Assembly (NCBI RefSeq): GCF_000961095.1
Contig: NZ_CP011058.1
Span: 1,765,001 to 1,829,000 of the forward strand
Origin: Paenibacillus beijingensis
GTDB taxonomy: Bacteria > Bacillota > Bacilli > Paenibacillales > Paenibacillaceae
Direction of reading: 5' to 3'
DNA length: 64,000 bases
This document shows positions 16,391 through 26,577 of this stretch, piece by piece. Under the pieces are notes generated by a model that made no database searches, was not told the DNA's origin, and saw only the letters and a list, made by a program, of their open reading frames with translations. The number at the start of each line of letters is the position of its first letter. The stretch's first letter is position 1. A program made the translations under genes and the position numbers.

Positions 16391-19156
16391 TTACTCAACA
16401 ACGATGGTAGTCGTAGCAGTTACACCGTTAGTCGTTACATAAGTCAGCGTTGCAGTTCCTTTAGCTACGCCAGTAACTTCCAGGCTGCCAAGGGTCGTGC
16501 TTGCAACTTTAGTATCGCTGGAAGTCAGAAGACCGTTGTTGGAAATTACAACTCCATATTGGTCTTTTACTTCAACGGATACCGTTACTTTGCCATTCGG
16601 AGCAACCGTGTACTCTTCTTTACCGAAGGTAACAGTTTTAGCAACCGGTGCATCCGTGGATACCGTTACTTCTTGCTCAGCAACTTTGCTGGATCCGACA
16701 TAAGCGGATACCGTAGCTTTACCAGCTTTAACGCCGGCAACGCTGGTTGCGGAAGCCGTTTTGATGATCGACTCGTCGGAGCTGGTTACGAAGTCAGGCG
16801 CGGATTTAGCCAGAGCCACTTCAGTTCCAGTGGACGTTTTGCCAACCAGTTCAACACCTTTGATGTAGCCGCCAGTTGCGCCGCCGTCTTTACCATAGAT
16901 CGTTCCGATCGATTTAATACCGTACGATTTAACATCAGCGGAGTCAACAACCGTTACCGTGAACTCGTAAGAGGAGTTGGCAACACCATTCAGCGAAACC
17001 GTTACTTTCGAAGATCCGGCTTTACCTTGGGCAACCAGTTTGCCACCTTCGTAAGTCACGATGGACGTATCCGCAGGTACTACAGAGTAAGTAACGTCAG
17101 TTACGGAAGATACGGCTTTCGTACGGCCATAGGTGTCAACAAAAGTGATGTTGTCCCCATCGAACGCATTGGATGCGCCATCTTCATACGTTGTTGCAAC
17201 GTCTTTAATGCCGTTAACCATTTTAGGATCTGCTTTCGGGTTAACCGTCAGCGTCAGGCTACCAACTTGCGCACCGTTCACATAAGCGTAGATGTAAGCG
17301 GTCGTTGCAGCTGTAACCGAAGCTTTATCGAAAGTAAATACCAGTTGACCTTTTGCATTAACTTTCTTTGTAAAAGGAACGCTGGAGGTGATGTTGAGTT
17401 CATCCGTTCCAGTTCCGAGTTTCAGGTCTTTGCCTGCAAGCGGAGCGTTGAAGTTGTCAACTGCTGCGAAAGGAATTACTACTTCCTCACCAGCTGCAAC
17501 CAGAACACCCGGGTTGCTCAGTTGAAGCTTGCTTACAATAGACGGACCGGCGATTTGAACCGTCGTCGAAGCAGTTGCGCCTGTAGCAAGGTTCAGAGCG
17601 TTGATAACCAGAGTAGCGGATTTAGCCACATCAATAGTGAGTACGCCGTCTTTATCAACGGCATAGTTGCTGACTACGCCTTGTTGGCTCAGCATGAATG
17701 TGATGCCGCCGATCACGAAACTGTTTGCACCAGCAGCAACAGCTGTTTTCGAAGTTTCAGGCAGTTTGATTTTCGTGCCGTATTGGTCGGTCAGTTCAAT
17801 CGGAAGAATCAAACCGGTTTCTCCAGCGGAGATGCGGGTTTTGTCTTTCAACGGAGCAACCGTACCCAGTTTGATGGAAGTTGCCGCGCTGCCGGACACC
17901 ACTTTGAACGATTTGGAAGCTGTCAGTCCGCTGGTATGCGATGCCGTTACAACGATCGTATCGTCGACTTTAGCTACACTGTCGGAAGACAGATCGTACG
18001 TGCCGTAAGTGTCTTTCGTAACCGTTTTGCTTTGAGTAGCGTTGTAAACCGTTACGTCCAGGCTCGGGTTTGCGATTTCTTTACCGAACTGGTTGTAAAG
18101 TTTAACGGCCGGATCTTGTTTGATTGCTTTTTGCAGAGAAGTAGTCGTAATTTCGACTTTAGCTGCTTTCTCGTCGGCAACGGTAACTTTAACGGCTGCA
18201 AAGCCTTTAACCGTTACGTCATACTCGCCTGCAGGCAGGAAGTTGGTGCTCAGAGCAACCGACTTGCTGTCGTCAGCCCATTTCGCAGTCAGCGTGTAAG
18301 GAACGAGACCGTTCTTCACGTCGAAAGTCAGAGCGGATTTCTCGCCGGCGCTCAGAGCGCGGTTGAACGAAATCGTGATTTCGCCTTTGTTTGTTTGCTC
18401 TGCTTTGGAAATTGATGCAGCTGCGAGAGTTGCCTCAACTTCGTAAGTTTTACCGTTGTAGTCAACGGAAACTTTCGTTGCTTGACCTGCTACGAGAGCC
18501 GTATCGAGCGTTTTCTTAACAACTTGGTTGTCAGAGAACGTAACTTCGATGTTTTTCTCGTCAACAACGTTTACGGATTTAACCGTTACAGCTTGGCTAG
18601 CGTTTGCGATTTCGTAAGCTGCGTTAACAACCAGCTCGCGAGTTGCGCCTACTTTGTAGGAAGCAGCCGGAGCGATGAAACCAGCTTCGATAGCTGCTGC
18701 TACGTAGCCTTTCGCCCAAGGAGCAACCGTACCGGAAACCGTAGCGTTTTCGTCTACTTCCAGACCTGCAGTCAGAACGAGCGTTTTAGCAACTTGCTCG
18801 ATCGTAACGTTTTGGGAAGGTCCGAACAGGTTGTTGCCAAGGCCGTTCACGAGACCGGCTTTGGTAGCTGCGCCTATGTAACCTTTTGCCCAGTGGTTAG
18901 CCGAAACGTCTTTGTAGTTTGCGGCAGAAGGATCTTCAGCCAGACCGCTCAGCAGATCCAGAACTTTCGTGAATTCTGCGCGAGTGATGTTTTTGTTAAG
19001 GCCGGAAGTTCCGTCCGGATATCCGGATACGATGCCCGCTGCTTTCAGAGCATCAAATTTTTGTTGGGAAGTAAGGTCGCTAGCTGCAAATGCTGCACTT
19101 GCGAACATGGAAGTTACAAGCGCGCCTGTTACGACCAGAGATAAACTTTTCTTCAT
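16391..19156 (-). CDS. S-layer protein with three N-terminal SLH domains
   Basis: Likely the main S-layer protein: 921 aa from the ATG at 19156. A classic signal peptide ends in ASAAFAA. Three SLH domains follow (KFDALKAAGIVSGYPDG..., YKDVSANHWAKGYIGAATKAG, and VAPWAKGYVAAAIEAGF), which would bind the pyruvylated wall polymer. The remaining 700 residues are Thr/Val/Lys-rich beta repeats including Big_2-like units (TSSDESIIKTASATSVAGVKAGKATVSAYV; the C-terminal unit ends TATTTIVVE). Codon use is uniform and the product low in Cys, as usual for S-layer proteins. The ATG at 19156 has AAGGAGGAG upstream. A second in-frame start (ATG at 19234 or GTG at 19246) with AAGGGGG would add 26-30 residues, an arrangement of tandem starts known from Brevibacillus wall-protein genes. 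A strong terminator follows. Confidence 0.9.
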   Translation of the reverse strand: MKKSLSLVVTGALVTSMFASAAFAASDLTSQQKFDALKAAGIVSGYPDGTSGLNKNITRAEFTKVLDLLSGLAEDPSAANYKDVSANHWAKGYIGAATKAGLVNGLGNNLFGPSQNVTIEQVAKTLVLTAGLEVDENATVSGTVAPWAKGYVAAAIEAGFIAPAASYKVGATRELVVNAAYEIANASQAVTVKSVNVVDEKNIEVTFSDNQVVKKTLDTALVAGQATKVSVDYNGKTYEVEATLAAASISKAEQTNKGEITISFNRALSAGEKSALTFDVKNGLVPYTLTAKWADDSKSVALSTNFLPAGEYDVTVKGFAAVKVTVADEKAAKVEITTTSLQKAIKQDPAVKLYNQFGKEIANPSLDVTVYNATQSKTVTKDTYGTYDLSSDSVAKVDDTIVVTASHTSGLTASKSFKVVSGSAATSIKLGTVAPLKDKTRISAGETGLILPIELTDQYGTKIKLPETSKTAVAAGANSFVIGGITFMLSQQGVVSNYAVDKDGVLTIDVAKSATLVINALNLATGATASTTVQIAGPSIVSKLQLSNPGVLVAAGEEVVIPFAAVDNFNAPLAGKDLKLGTGTDELNITSSVPFTKKVNAKGQLVFTFDKASVTAATTAYIYAYVNGAQVGSLTLTVNPKADPKMVNGIKDVATTYEDGASNAFDGDNITFVDTYGRTKAVSSVTDVTYSVVPADTSIVTYEGGKLVAQGKAGSSKVTVSLNGVANSSYEFTVTVVDSADVKSYGIKSIGTIYGKDGGATGGYIKGVELVGKTSTGTEVALAKSAPDFVTSSDESIIKTASATSVAGVKAGKATVSAYVGSSKVAEQEVTVSTDAPVAKTVTFGKEEYTVAPNGKVTVSVEVKDQYGVVISNNGLLTSSDTKVASTTLGSLEVTGVAKGTATLTYVTTNGVTATTTIVVE

Positions 19157-19379
19157 AACCTTTTTTTCTCCTCCTTGGAATTGCATCGGTTCTTGAGAGT
19201 GTTTGTGGGAAAATTCATTGCTCGTTTTCCTCATATGATGTGTCACCCCCTTCCCAGAGTTGAGCGTTTATTTGTATAAAATGATGTCTGCATCCATGCT
19301 TAGCTCTTTTGTAAGAACATGTCGCAGAAACTCGTAAATAAAGGTAGAAAAAAATGGTAGAAGGTCAAACCACTATAAC

Positions 19380-19408
19380 ATTATACAATGGCATACCATC
19401 ACCGTAAA
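19380..19408 (-). promoter_or_regulatory. Probable sigma-A promoter of the S-layer gene
   Basis: On the minus strand a consensus -10 box TATAAT (19380-19385) lies 17 bases after TTTACG (19403-19408), which matches the -35 consensus at four of six positions. Transcription would start near 19373 and give a leader of over 200 bases before the 19156 start. A weaker second pair, TTGACC at 19363-19368, lies just downstream. The rest of 19409-19683 is AT-rich with poly-T tracts and no recognised gene. Confidence 0.55.
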
Positions 19409-19683
19409 GAGGGATTTGAGAATATGTTCCAAACCGGCAGGGAGACCTTAAACCGGTCTGTTCTTCCCGTCTCTTTGCGACTCCATGTATATAAACGCAG
19501 GCGCCGCGAAAAAGTTGCGATTCGCTCAAAAAATTTTTTTAGTTTTTTTTATTGCCCGAAACAGCATGTATTCCTTGAAGATTCTATTATATTGGAACAC
19601 ATTAAATATAGCTTGTTTAACCGAATTCCGTCGACGCGAAACTTTTTCAATTTGCGGAACGTGTCGAAATGTGCTGTGAGATT

Positions 19684-22600
19684 CTAGTTGATGTTCGGCA
19701 GCCGTTTCATGCTTACAAGCACTTTTCCGAGAATGATCGAAGCGTCCGAGCGAAGCAGATTCGCCTGCGGCTCGAAGACGTTGCCTTTTTTCGGATCGTT
19801 CACGTCGACCGGAGACCCCTTGATAAAACCTTTTTGGGCGATCGCCAGCACCGATGCCTTGGCATAGTAACTGATCTTGTCATAGTCCTTGAATTGCTTC
19901 TGCAGTTGGGCGTCGATCTTGACCGGATCGGTTTGCAGCTTAAGCTCCATCGCCCGCGCGAGAATGACCGCCGCTTCTTCGCGGGTCAAATTTTTGTCCG
20001 GTTCGAAGACGCGGGGCGAAGTCCCCGGATAAACCCGTCGCGCGCCGCAGTTTCAATATATTTGAAATCCCAAAACGGCGTCGAGACGTTGCTCGTCACA
20101 TCGTCAAACTGCGGCGTGCCGGTATTGTAATTGAGCGGCGTCTGCAGCGCCTTCACGATCATCGTTGCAAATTCGCCGCGGTTAATATACAGATTGGCGC
20201 CGAACTCATCTGCCCCCGCTGCGTTCATAATGCCTTTGGCGTACAAAGCTTCCAAATAATTACGGGCATAAGGGTGCGACGTAATGTCCGTATACGAATA
20301 TTTAAGCTGGCCGACGACGTAATACCCGAATTCGGAGAACGGCACGGTCACCGTATTTTTCTTCGTGTCGACGATGCCGCCGGCATTCACCCATTCCGGT
20401 TTCTTCGGATCGAAACGGAATACGGTAATGATCGTCCCGTTGCCGTCTACGATTTTCGGATCGTAGGAAAGCGTCAGCGTCCCCCGTTTCGATACGATCA
20501 TTTCCCTGTCTTCGGGCCGGTCGGCATAAGACGGAACGCCCGACGCCGGGAACTGGTACGGATCGATGCCGTACTTCAGCGGATCGTTCACCGTTCCCGT
20601 TGCCGGGTTGTCGGCAAGGCCCGCGTCGATCCAAAACACATTGCTTGCTTTCGAAAAATGGTCGGAGAACGTTCCGCTGAACATGTTTCCGAGGCTGGCC
20701 AAGATGAGATCGAAGTTGGCCGGCTGCGCTTCGAACTCATGCCTGTCGACGACGCCGTCCTCGGGATTGGCGATGCCGAACAACAGCTGATGTCCCGTAA
20801 ACACTTGGTTCTTAAGCTCTTGCGGGACATTATAATCTTTGCGAATCAGGGTCGTCCCTTTCGGGAACGAAAGCTGAACCGAGCTGTCAAACACTTTATG
20901 CGCGTTTTTCATCGGTTCCATATACGCCGCACCTGGAATATTGGTTGGCGCATAGGTGACGGTTATCGTATCCGATGTGCTGTCGTTCGCATTCTGGATC
21001 GTAAATTTAAGCTTGTTTTCGCCGGCCTTCAGCCCCGAAACGACCGCTTTATACGCCGTCCGGTAGTCGATGACGCCGTCGTTGTCGGCATCAAAATCCG
21101 TTTTTTCCGCGACTACCTTATTGACGACGACGGATGTGGCATTCGGCGCATCGATAACGATTTCCGCATAGTTCTGATTGACAATCCGCTTGGACGTCAG
21201 CGGCCGAAGCACTTTGTATGGCAGCGCGGTTGGATCCACTTCAAGCCGGTAGCCGGCGCGGGCGCCCGCTTCGCCGTTGTTATAAACATAGAAGTTGTAG
21301 ACGCTGGAGCTGCCGTCCGTGCTCAAATCCTGATTGTCCAAAATAAACGAGAACGTCTGCGTTTTAACGTCATACATCACCGTCAGCTTCTCCACTTTTT
21401 TCACCGGCTCAGGATTTACAAGCGCGATATCCGGAGCGGCCGGATTGGAGCTGTCGATAATTTTCAGCTGATTGTTCAGCGTCCACACGATCGGCGTTTT
21501 AAGCGTTGTGCCCTCGATTTTCAAGATATAGTCGGCGGGGTTCGTAATTTTACCCCATTCCGCATCGGCCGAGCTTTGATCGGTAATTGTGCCGAAGTCC
21601 AGAAAATCGAAGGTTCCGTAAATGTTCATCTTCGGTTCTTTGGTTGTGAACACGCTGCCCGATTTCGGGAAGTTCGGATCGTTAGCCAGCGGCTTGCTGC
21701 CGAAATCGGTGCTGTACGGATAGACCGTATCCGATTGCGCCGGGATGACCGGAATGTTGAGCTGGTTCAAATAAATGCTGATCGTGTTTTCATAAGTGTT
21801 TTTCGAGCCTTTATAAACGAAACGCAGCTTGTATTCTCCGCCGCCTGCTTTGAGAAAGTCAATCGCATCCTTAACGGCGCCCGTATTGATATCTCCCGTC
21901 AGCTTGAAACGCGTCGGATCTGACGGATAGGCTGTGTCCTGCTCGATCGCAAACTGGGTGTTGTTAATATAAAAGAACATCGTCTGCGGCTGGCCTGACG
22001 CCGCTGCATAGCGGATTTCGGACGTGTCGTTCAAATTGCTCAGCTTCGCCTTGAAGCTGCTTAGCGTCCCCGTAACGATGTCGCTCATCGCCGAGGCGTT
22101 GGTCGAATCAAAATTAATCGACATGCCGTCGTACACGGAGGTGTACTGCAGGAAAGGGCCGAACAGCATATTAAAGGTGACCGACCCGGTGCTGCCGCCG
22201 GAGCCGTTCAGCTGAAAGGTCACCGTTTGCGTCCCTTCGAACGGCAGTTTGGTGAACACATAAATTTTGCGTTCAAAAATCCGGTTGACGCCGTCAACCG
22301 ACTTCGTAATGAACTCGGATTTTGCTTCCGTCCCCGTATATCCGGTCGTTACGGTCGTTCCGGACGCGTTTTTGATTCCCGTTACCGCAATCGTAGATGG
22401 AGAACCCGAGGAGTTGCCGATCAGCACTTCCATCGCCAGCGGGGAATCGTAAATATTTTGACCTTCGAGCGGCTGGCTCGCAATTGTTGCATCGCTTAGC
22501 GTCTTATAGCCGGGCAAATAATTGATTTGATCGATATACGGCTGGTTCGAATCTTTAAGCGTAAACGCCAGTCCGTTCACGCCTTCCGTATTTTTGGTCA

Positions 22601-23732
22601 CTTCGTTGAAAGCTTTCAAATCCAGCGAGTAGCGATGATCATAAGTAAGCGCGCTGGTGATATTGTTTACAGTCCTGGTGAAATCGTAAATGAAAAAAGC
22701 ATCCGTATCAGCCGGGCTTCCATTAGCCGCACTGTTCGTCTGGAACGTACCGCTCAACGCATCCAGCTGATAGGTTACCGTAATAGGAGTACCAGGGTCC
22801 GGATGCGGCTTCATGGAACCGCCGTCCATCTGATAGTTGTTCGGCACGATGACGGTACCGGTGAAAGACAGATTGGAAGTGCTGCCGGCATTCCCGGTCG
22901 AAAAATTGGGTGATTTCTCCAGCGCGGCACTCGTGTTATTTTGCGTATCGTTAATGTTTACATCATAAAACGTGACCTCACCGTTATAAAAGGCAATGTC
23001 GCGCGTCGTCACGATCGACTGGTTGTTGTTCGTCACCGTAATTTCAACCTGGTTTTTGCCTTTCTTCACCGTGAGCGGCGACAGCGTAAACTGGTAATTG
23101 TTCGTGCTGCTGACGCTGTAGGAACGGCTGCTTCCGTTCACGCTGACCGTTACTTTGCTCGCATTGGGCGCGTTGCCGGTAATGGCGATATCGGCGCTCG
23201 TTCTTCCGTTGGTAGCGCTCGAATGAACGACGGTCGTTACATTTTCATTCATGTCGAACGATTGTCCGTTCAGCTTGGCGGCGAGGTTGTAAAAAACCGG
23301 ACCGTCATGATAGGTAATATAAATGGAATTGGTTACTTCCGCCCCGTTGTACAATCCTTTGAACGTAATGCGGTTAAGACCGGAAAAAAGCTCCAAGTTG
23401 CTGACTGTAAGCGTATATCCGTTCAGGTAGATCCCGCCGGTAACGCCTTCCTTCTTGGACCCGATCTGATCATCTGTTGGAGATGACGTCCCCCCATTGT
23501 TGACGATCTGATAAATGCTGTACGAAATCGATGAAGCGCCGATGTTGCTGACCGAACCGGTCAACGTCACGCGCCCGTCCGTCGTGACGCGGGGCTGCGT
23601 CGAATCGCTGCTTTCACTTGGAAATGTAAAGTAACCCGCAGCAGCCGCTTCGACGGAAGAGCTGTTATAGGCCGGCAGGAACTGAATGACTAACGTCAAG
23701 AGCAGAAACAAAATACCATATCGTTTTAACAC
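19684..23732 (-). pseudogene. Large exported SLH protein, broken by one frameshift
   Basis: One gene in two frames: 19986-23732 encodes 1248 aa ending out of frame, and 19684-about 20024 continues the C-terminus. The GTG start at 23732 follows GGAGGGGG. The protein has a signal peptide, a long series of Ig-like or fibronectin-like modules, a ZU5/Big-like segment near residue 1030 (GTLTLSYDPKIVDGNG), and C-terminal SLH domains (DITSHPYARNYLEALYAKG; FDDVTSNVSTPFWDFKYIETAARDG). The second SLH domain is cut after FIRG. Adding one G to the GGGG tract at 20023-20026 gives ...RGTSPRVFEPDKNLTREEA..., a perfect SLH continuation, and a third SLH domain follows. This is either a genuine recent mutation or a base-calling error; the rest looks intact. 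Confidence 0.82.
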
Positions 23733-23803
23733 GGTTAGCCCCCTCCAAAATGTTAACTGAACATTTTATCGGCTTGGAGCTGGAAAAAGTTTAGGAGCGG
23801 AGG

Positions 23804-24120
23804 GAAAAAGGAGCGCTGCACGGGACTGTTTGCCCGCAACAGAAAGCTTAACAACGCTAAAATATTAAAGCGCATGGACTTTCTGTTCGGCATGAAAAGC
23901 TACCTCTTACGTAGGGTCATTCATCGTGGAAATGGCTTCGAATAGGAGCTTTTCTTATCTTCCGATCGCCACCGTCCCCGGATTCTGGGATTCAGTAAAC
24001 CCTTAGCAGGGTTAGAATCCGGGGCAAAAGCAAGCCTATGCTTCCGAAGCAGCTTTCTGGCGAAAGCTTGTAGCTTACGCTTCTCCAGATTCAAACAGTC
24101 CCGCTCCGCTATCCTTTTTC
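23804..24120 (+). repeat. Structured intergenic element with inverted ends (family 1, copy A)
   Basis: The 536-base gap between the SLH gene and the esterase gene holds this element and no gene. Its outer 29 bases form imperfect inverted repeats (23804-23832 against 24092-24120, sharing GAAAAAGGA and CGGGACTGTTTG). Inside is a perfect 11-bp inverted repeat, CCCCGGATTCT (23976-23986) and AGAATCCGGGG (24014-24024). A related copy on the opposite strand at 44650-44789 shares CTTCCGATCGC, GCTTCTCCAGA and CTCCGCT-TCCTTTTTCA in the same order. Confidence 0.7.
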
Positions 24121-24268
24121 AATGTGGAAGGGCAGATAGGGCTGGGCGAGAAAATTGCTAACGGGCAAATGTTAGATTAACATTTTTTCACCTGCATCAG
24201 TAAGTGCTAAGCCATTCTGTTTGTCTCGAATAAACAACTTAACCTGTAAAGACTGAAAATTTGCTCTA

Positions 24269-25093
24269 TTATCGTTTGACTGGAAGCCAATCTAGTACTC
24301 TTTGAATTTGGGTGTCCCAATATTTCCAATCATGATCTCCAGGACCTTCTTCGTAAGTTATATCAAGCCCAATATTTTGTGTGAAATCTTTAAAATCTTT
24401 ATTAACCTCATAAACATAATCTTCTGTTCCACTGCATTGATAGAGTTTAGGAATCTCTGTATTGGATTCTTTGACTCTTTGTGCAAGGTATTTCAGATCG
24501 TGCTCCGTTCCGCTCAAGTCTCCCCTATCTCCAAATGCATTCATAGCAACTTGATGCAAAGGCAGCAGAGTAGGACTTCCTTTGTGCGTTTTTTGAGCTA
24601 AGCTGTTAGCGACCTTATATAAATTAAGTGCCCCGGATAGGCTTGCAGCAGCAGCGTATTTTTCCGGGTTGCTGAGGGCAAGCTTGAATGCTCCGTATCC
24701 CCCCATTGATAATCCGGCAACAAAATTTTCTTCTCGCTTGCTGGAAAGAGGAAACAACATTCTCGCTAACTGTGGCAGCTCTTCGCTAATATAACTATAA
24801 TAAGGTTTACCATAAGCCATATTCGTATAAAAACTGTGATCTGCTGCCGGCATCACAATCGCGATTTTTTTTGCCTCAGCATATCTTTCAATCGAGGTAT
24901 TTCTCAACCAGGCACTATGGTCATCCGACAAGCCATGGAGCAAATATAAAGTAGGATACTTCTTCCCTTCTTCAAAATATTGCTCAAGTCTCCCAAAATT
25001 TTCATCATCCATTGTCGGAGTAGGAATATAGACGAACATAGAAGTTTGCAACATTAATTTTCTAGAAAAAAACTTACATTCCATTAAAGCCAA
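24269..25093 (-). CDS. Esterase of the EstA / acetyl-xylan esterase-like family
   Basis: Alpha/beta hydrolase of 274 aa without signal peptide. The catalytic triad is visible: Ser in the nucleophile elbow GLSMGGYGAFK, Asp in CSGTEDYVYEVN and His in EGPGDHDWKYWD. HGLSDDHSAWLRNT supplies the oxyanion loop. Family members often start with MAL; here TTG-GCT-TTA at 25093 with GGAG ten bases upstream fits, while the longer frame from GTG at 25102 has no spacing for a ribosome site. Substrate likely short-chain acyl esters of sugars or phenolics. It is transcribed after the ABC-transporter operon, but a terminator lies between them. AT-rich like its upstream neighbours. Confidence 0.85.
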   Translation of the reverse strand: MALMECKFFSRKLMLQTSMFVYIPTPTMDDENFGRLEQYFEEGKKYPTLYLLHGLSDDHSAWLRNTSIERYAEAKKIAIVMPAADHSFYTNMAYGKPYYSYISEELPQLARMLFPLSSKREENFVAGLSMGGYGAFKLALSNPEKYAAAASLSGALNLYKVANSLAQKTHKGSPTLLPLHQVAMNAFGDRGDLSGTEHDLKYLAQRVKESNTEIPKLYQCSGTEDYVYEVNKDFKDFTQNIGLDITYEEGPGDHDWKYWDTQIQRVLDWLPVKR

Positions 25094-25148
25094 AAAAACC
25101 ACACTCCATTCGTATTAATAACTTTTTATGCTTTAACAGAAATAGGAT

Positions 25149-25178
25149 AAAAATATTAAGGGAGAGCATCTCTCCCCT
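25149..25178 (-). terminator. Terminator after the solute-binding protein gene
   Basis: On the minus strand GGGAGAG and CTCTCCC form a 7-bp stem with a 3-base loop, followed by TTAATATTTTT. It sits between the binding-protein stop (25200) and the esterase start. Confidence 0.75.
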
Positions 25179-25199
25179 TAACAATATTATTGTTATGAT

Positions 25200-26474
25200 T
25201 TATCTCCAGTTTTTAAACAATGTTTCAATTTCCTCTAAAGTTTGAGTAGAGTTAGATTTGTTTGCAACAAACTTCTGTAATACATGGCCGATATCGGTTG
25301 CTATAGGAAAGTAGTCCCAAAATGCCACTGGCACCACTTTTCCTTGTTCAAGATAAGATAATAAATCCATATTGATGGGACCAACGAATTGCTCTACCGG
25401 CTTGATCGTTTTCATGGCTGGAACTTGATGAAAACCTTCAACGAGAGTTTTCTTCCCTATATCTGAGGTCACAAGGAAATTCAAGAACTTTTTGGCAATT
25501 TCTTTATTCGGAGATTTGTTGTATACCGCTAGTGAATAAATTTGCATATTTAATTTATCATTTACTTTAATGTCATCCATAAATGGGTATGGCATTATTC
25601 CCATTTTTAATCCAGGATTTGATTTATTAACACTGTCTTGAATCCAATTCCCTTGTAAAGCCATCGCAGCCTTTCCATTTACCAGATCATTTGCCTGCGT
25701 AGTTCCATCAGTTGTTAAATCTTTATGGTTTCCATGTTCAACTGAAAAACGTAAAACATCAAGCATCCCTTCAAATAAGGGGTTACCAACAAGATGTGCC
25801 TTGCCATTCCTAAGGTCTTCAATAAACTGAACGGGATTATCTACTCTAGCTATAGCATTATTAAAAAAATGTGCTCCTAACTGAAATAATGGTTCTCCAT
25901 AAGAGTTAACAAACGGCTGGGTTCCAGTATCCTCGAGCTTTTGTGTAACAGCTTTTAGCTCTGTGAACGTCTTCGGTGTTGCTGTGATGCCTGCTTTTTC
26001 AAAGAGTTCTTTATTATAAACGAGCCCAGCCCCTTCAATAATATAGGGCATCCCTAACAGCTTGCCGTCCCTCGTGACAAATCCTTTCGTACCTTCATAT
26101 AAATCACCTACCCACGGTTGGTCGGACAAATCCTCATAAAAGTCCTTCCAGACATCTACATTCCAGTTATTGAAAATATCAGGCATATCACCGGCAGCGT
26201 ATCTTGCTTTCAAAGTTGGATCAAAGTCGATTGAATTAACATACGAGAACTCAACTTTAACTCCAGGGTTCTGTTTCTCAAATTCCCTGGCTATATCTTT
26301 GTATCCTTCAAGGTTCTTATACTCAACCACTCTAATTGTTACTTCTTTTTGTTTATTGGATCCATCACCATTCGATGCTTGATCTGTTTTTGATTGATTT
26401 CCACTAGAAGAACATGCCGACAGTAATGTTCCCAGTATTATTACCGTACAACCAACCGACCAAATCTGTTTCAT
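25200..26474 (-). CDS. ABC transporter solute-binding lipoprotein (sugar type)
   Basis: 424-aa extracellular solute-binding protein of the CUT1 (MalE/UgpB-like) family. The N-terminus is a lipoprotein signal with lipobox LSAC followed by Ser-rich residues. Family features include EFEKQNPGVKVEF, a central GKAAMALQGNWIQDSV motif, and a C-terminal KKFLNFLVTSDIGKK. The frame extends to 26549, but the ATG at 26474 follows CTGGAGGG with good spacing and begins the lipoprotein signal. It is the last gene of the transporter cluster, after two permeases. No ATPase gene is present, which is usual for CUT1 systems that share an MsmX-type ATPase. Ligand unknown; an oligosaccharide or glycoside is the default inference. 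Confidence 0.9.
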   Translation of the reverse strand: MKQIWSVGCTVIILGTLLSACSSSGNQSKTDQASNGDGSNKQKEVTIRVVEYKNLEGYKDIAREFEKQNPGVKVEFSYVNSIDFDPTLKARYAAGDMPDIFNNWNVDVWKDFYEDLSDQPWVGDLYEGTKGFVTRDGKLLGMPYIIEGAGLVYNKELFEKAGITATPKTFTELKAVTQKLEDTGTQPFVNSYGEPLFQLGAHFFNNAIARVDNPVQFIEDLRNGKAHLVGNPLFEGMLDVLRFSVEHGNHKDLTTDGTTQANDLVNGKAAMALQGNWIQDSVNKSNPGLKMGIMPYPFMDDIKVNDKLNMQIYSLAVYNKSPNKEIAKKFLNFLVTSDIGKKTLVEGFHQVPAMKTIKPVEQFVGPINMDLLSYLEQGKVVPVAFWDYFPIATDIGHVLQKFVANKSNSTQTLEEIETLFKNWR

Positions 26475-26577
26475 CCTTAACCCTCCAGTAATTTTTTGGG
26501 ATTGTGATTGCTTATGAGAACAAACCCCTAATACGGAACGATTTGGCATTTATTAGGTGATTGTTTGTTCAACTCGT

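Noticed and set aside
16385..18415. Plus-strand open frame of 676 codons
   Set aside because: Antisense to the S-layer gene. Long antisense frames arise from its biased codon use.
20274..21923. Plus-strand open frame of 549 codons
   Set aside because: Antisense to the large SLH gene; composition (Arg/Val/Asp/Ile) and lack of ribosome site mark it as a shadow.
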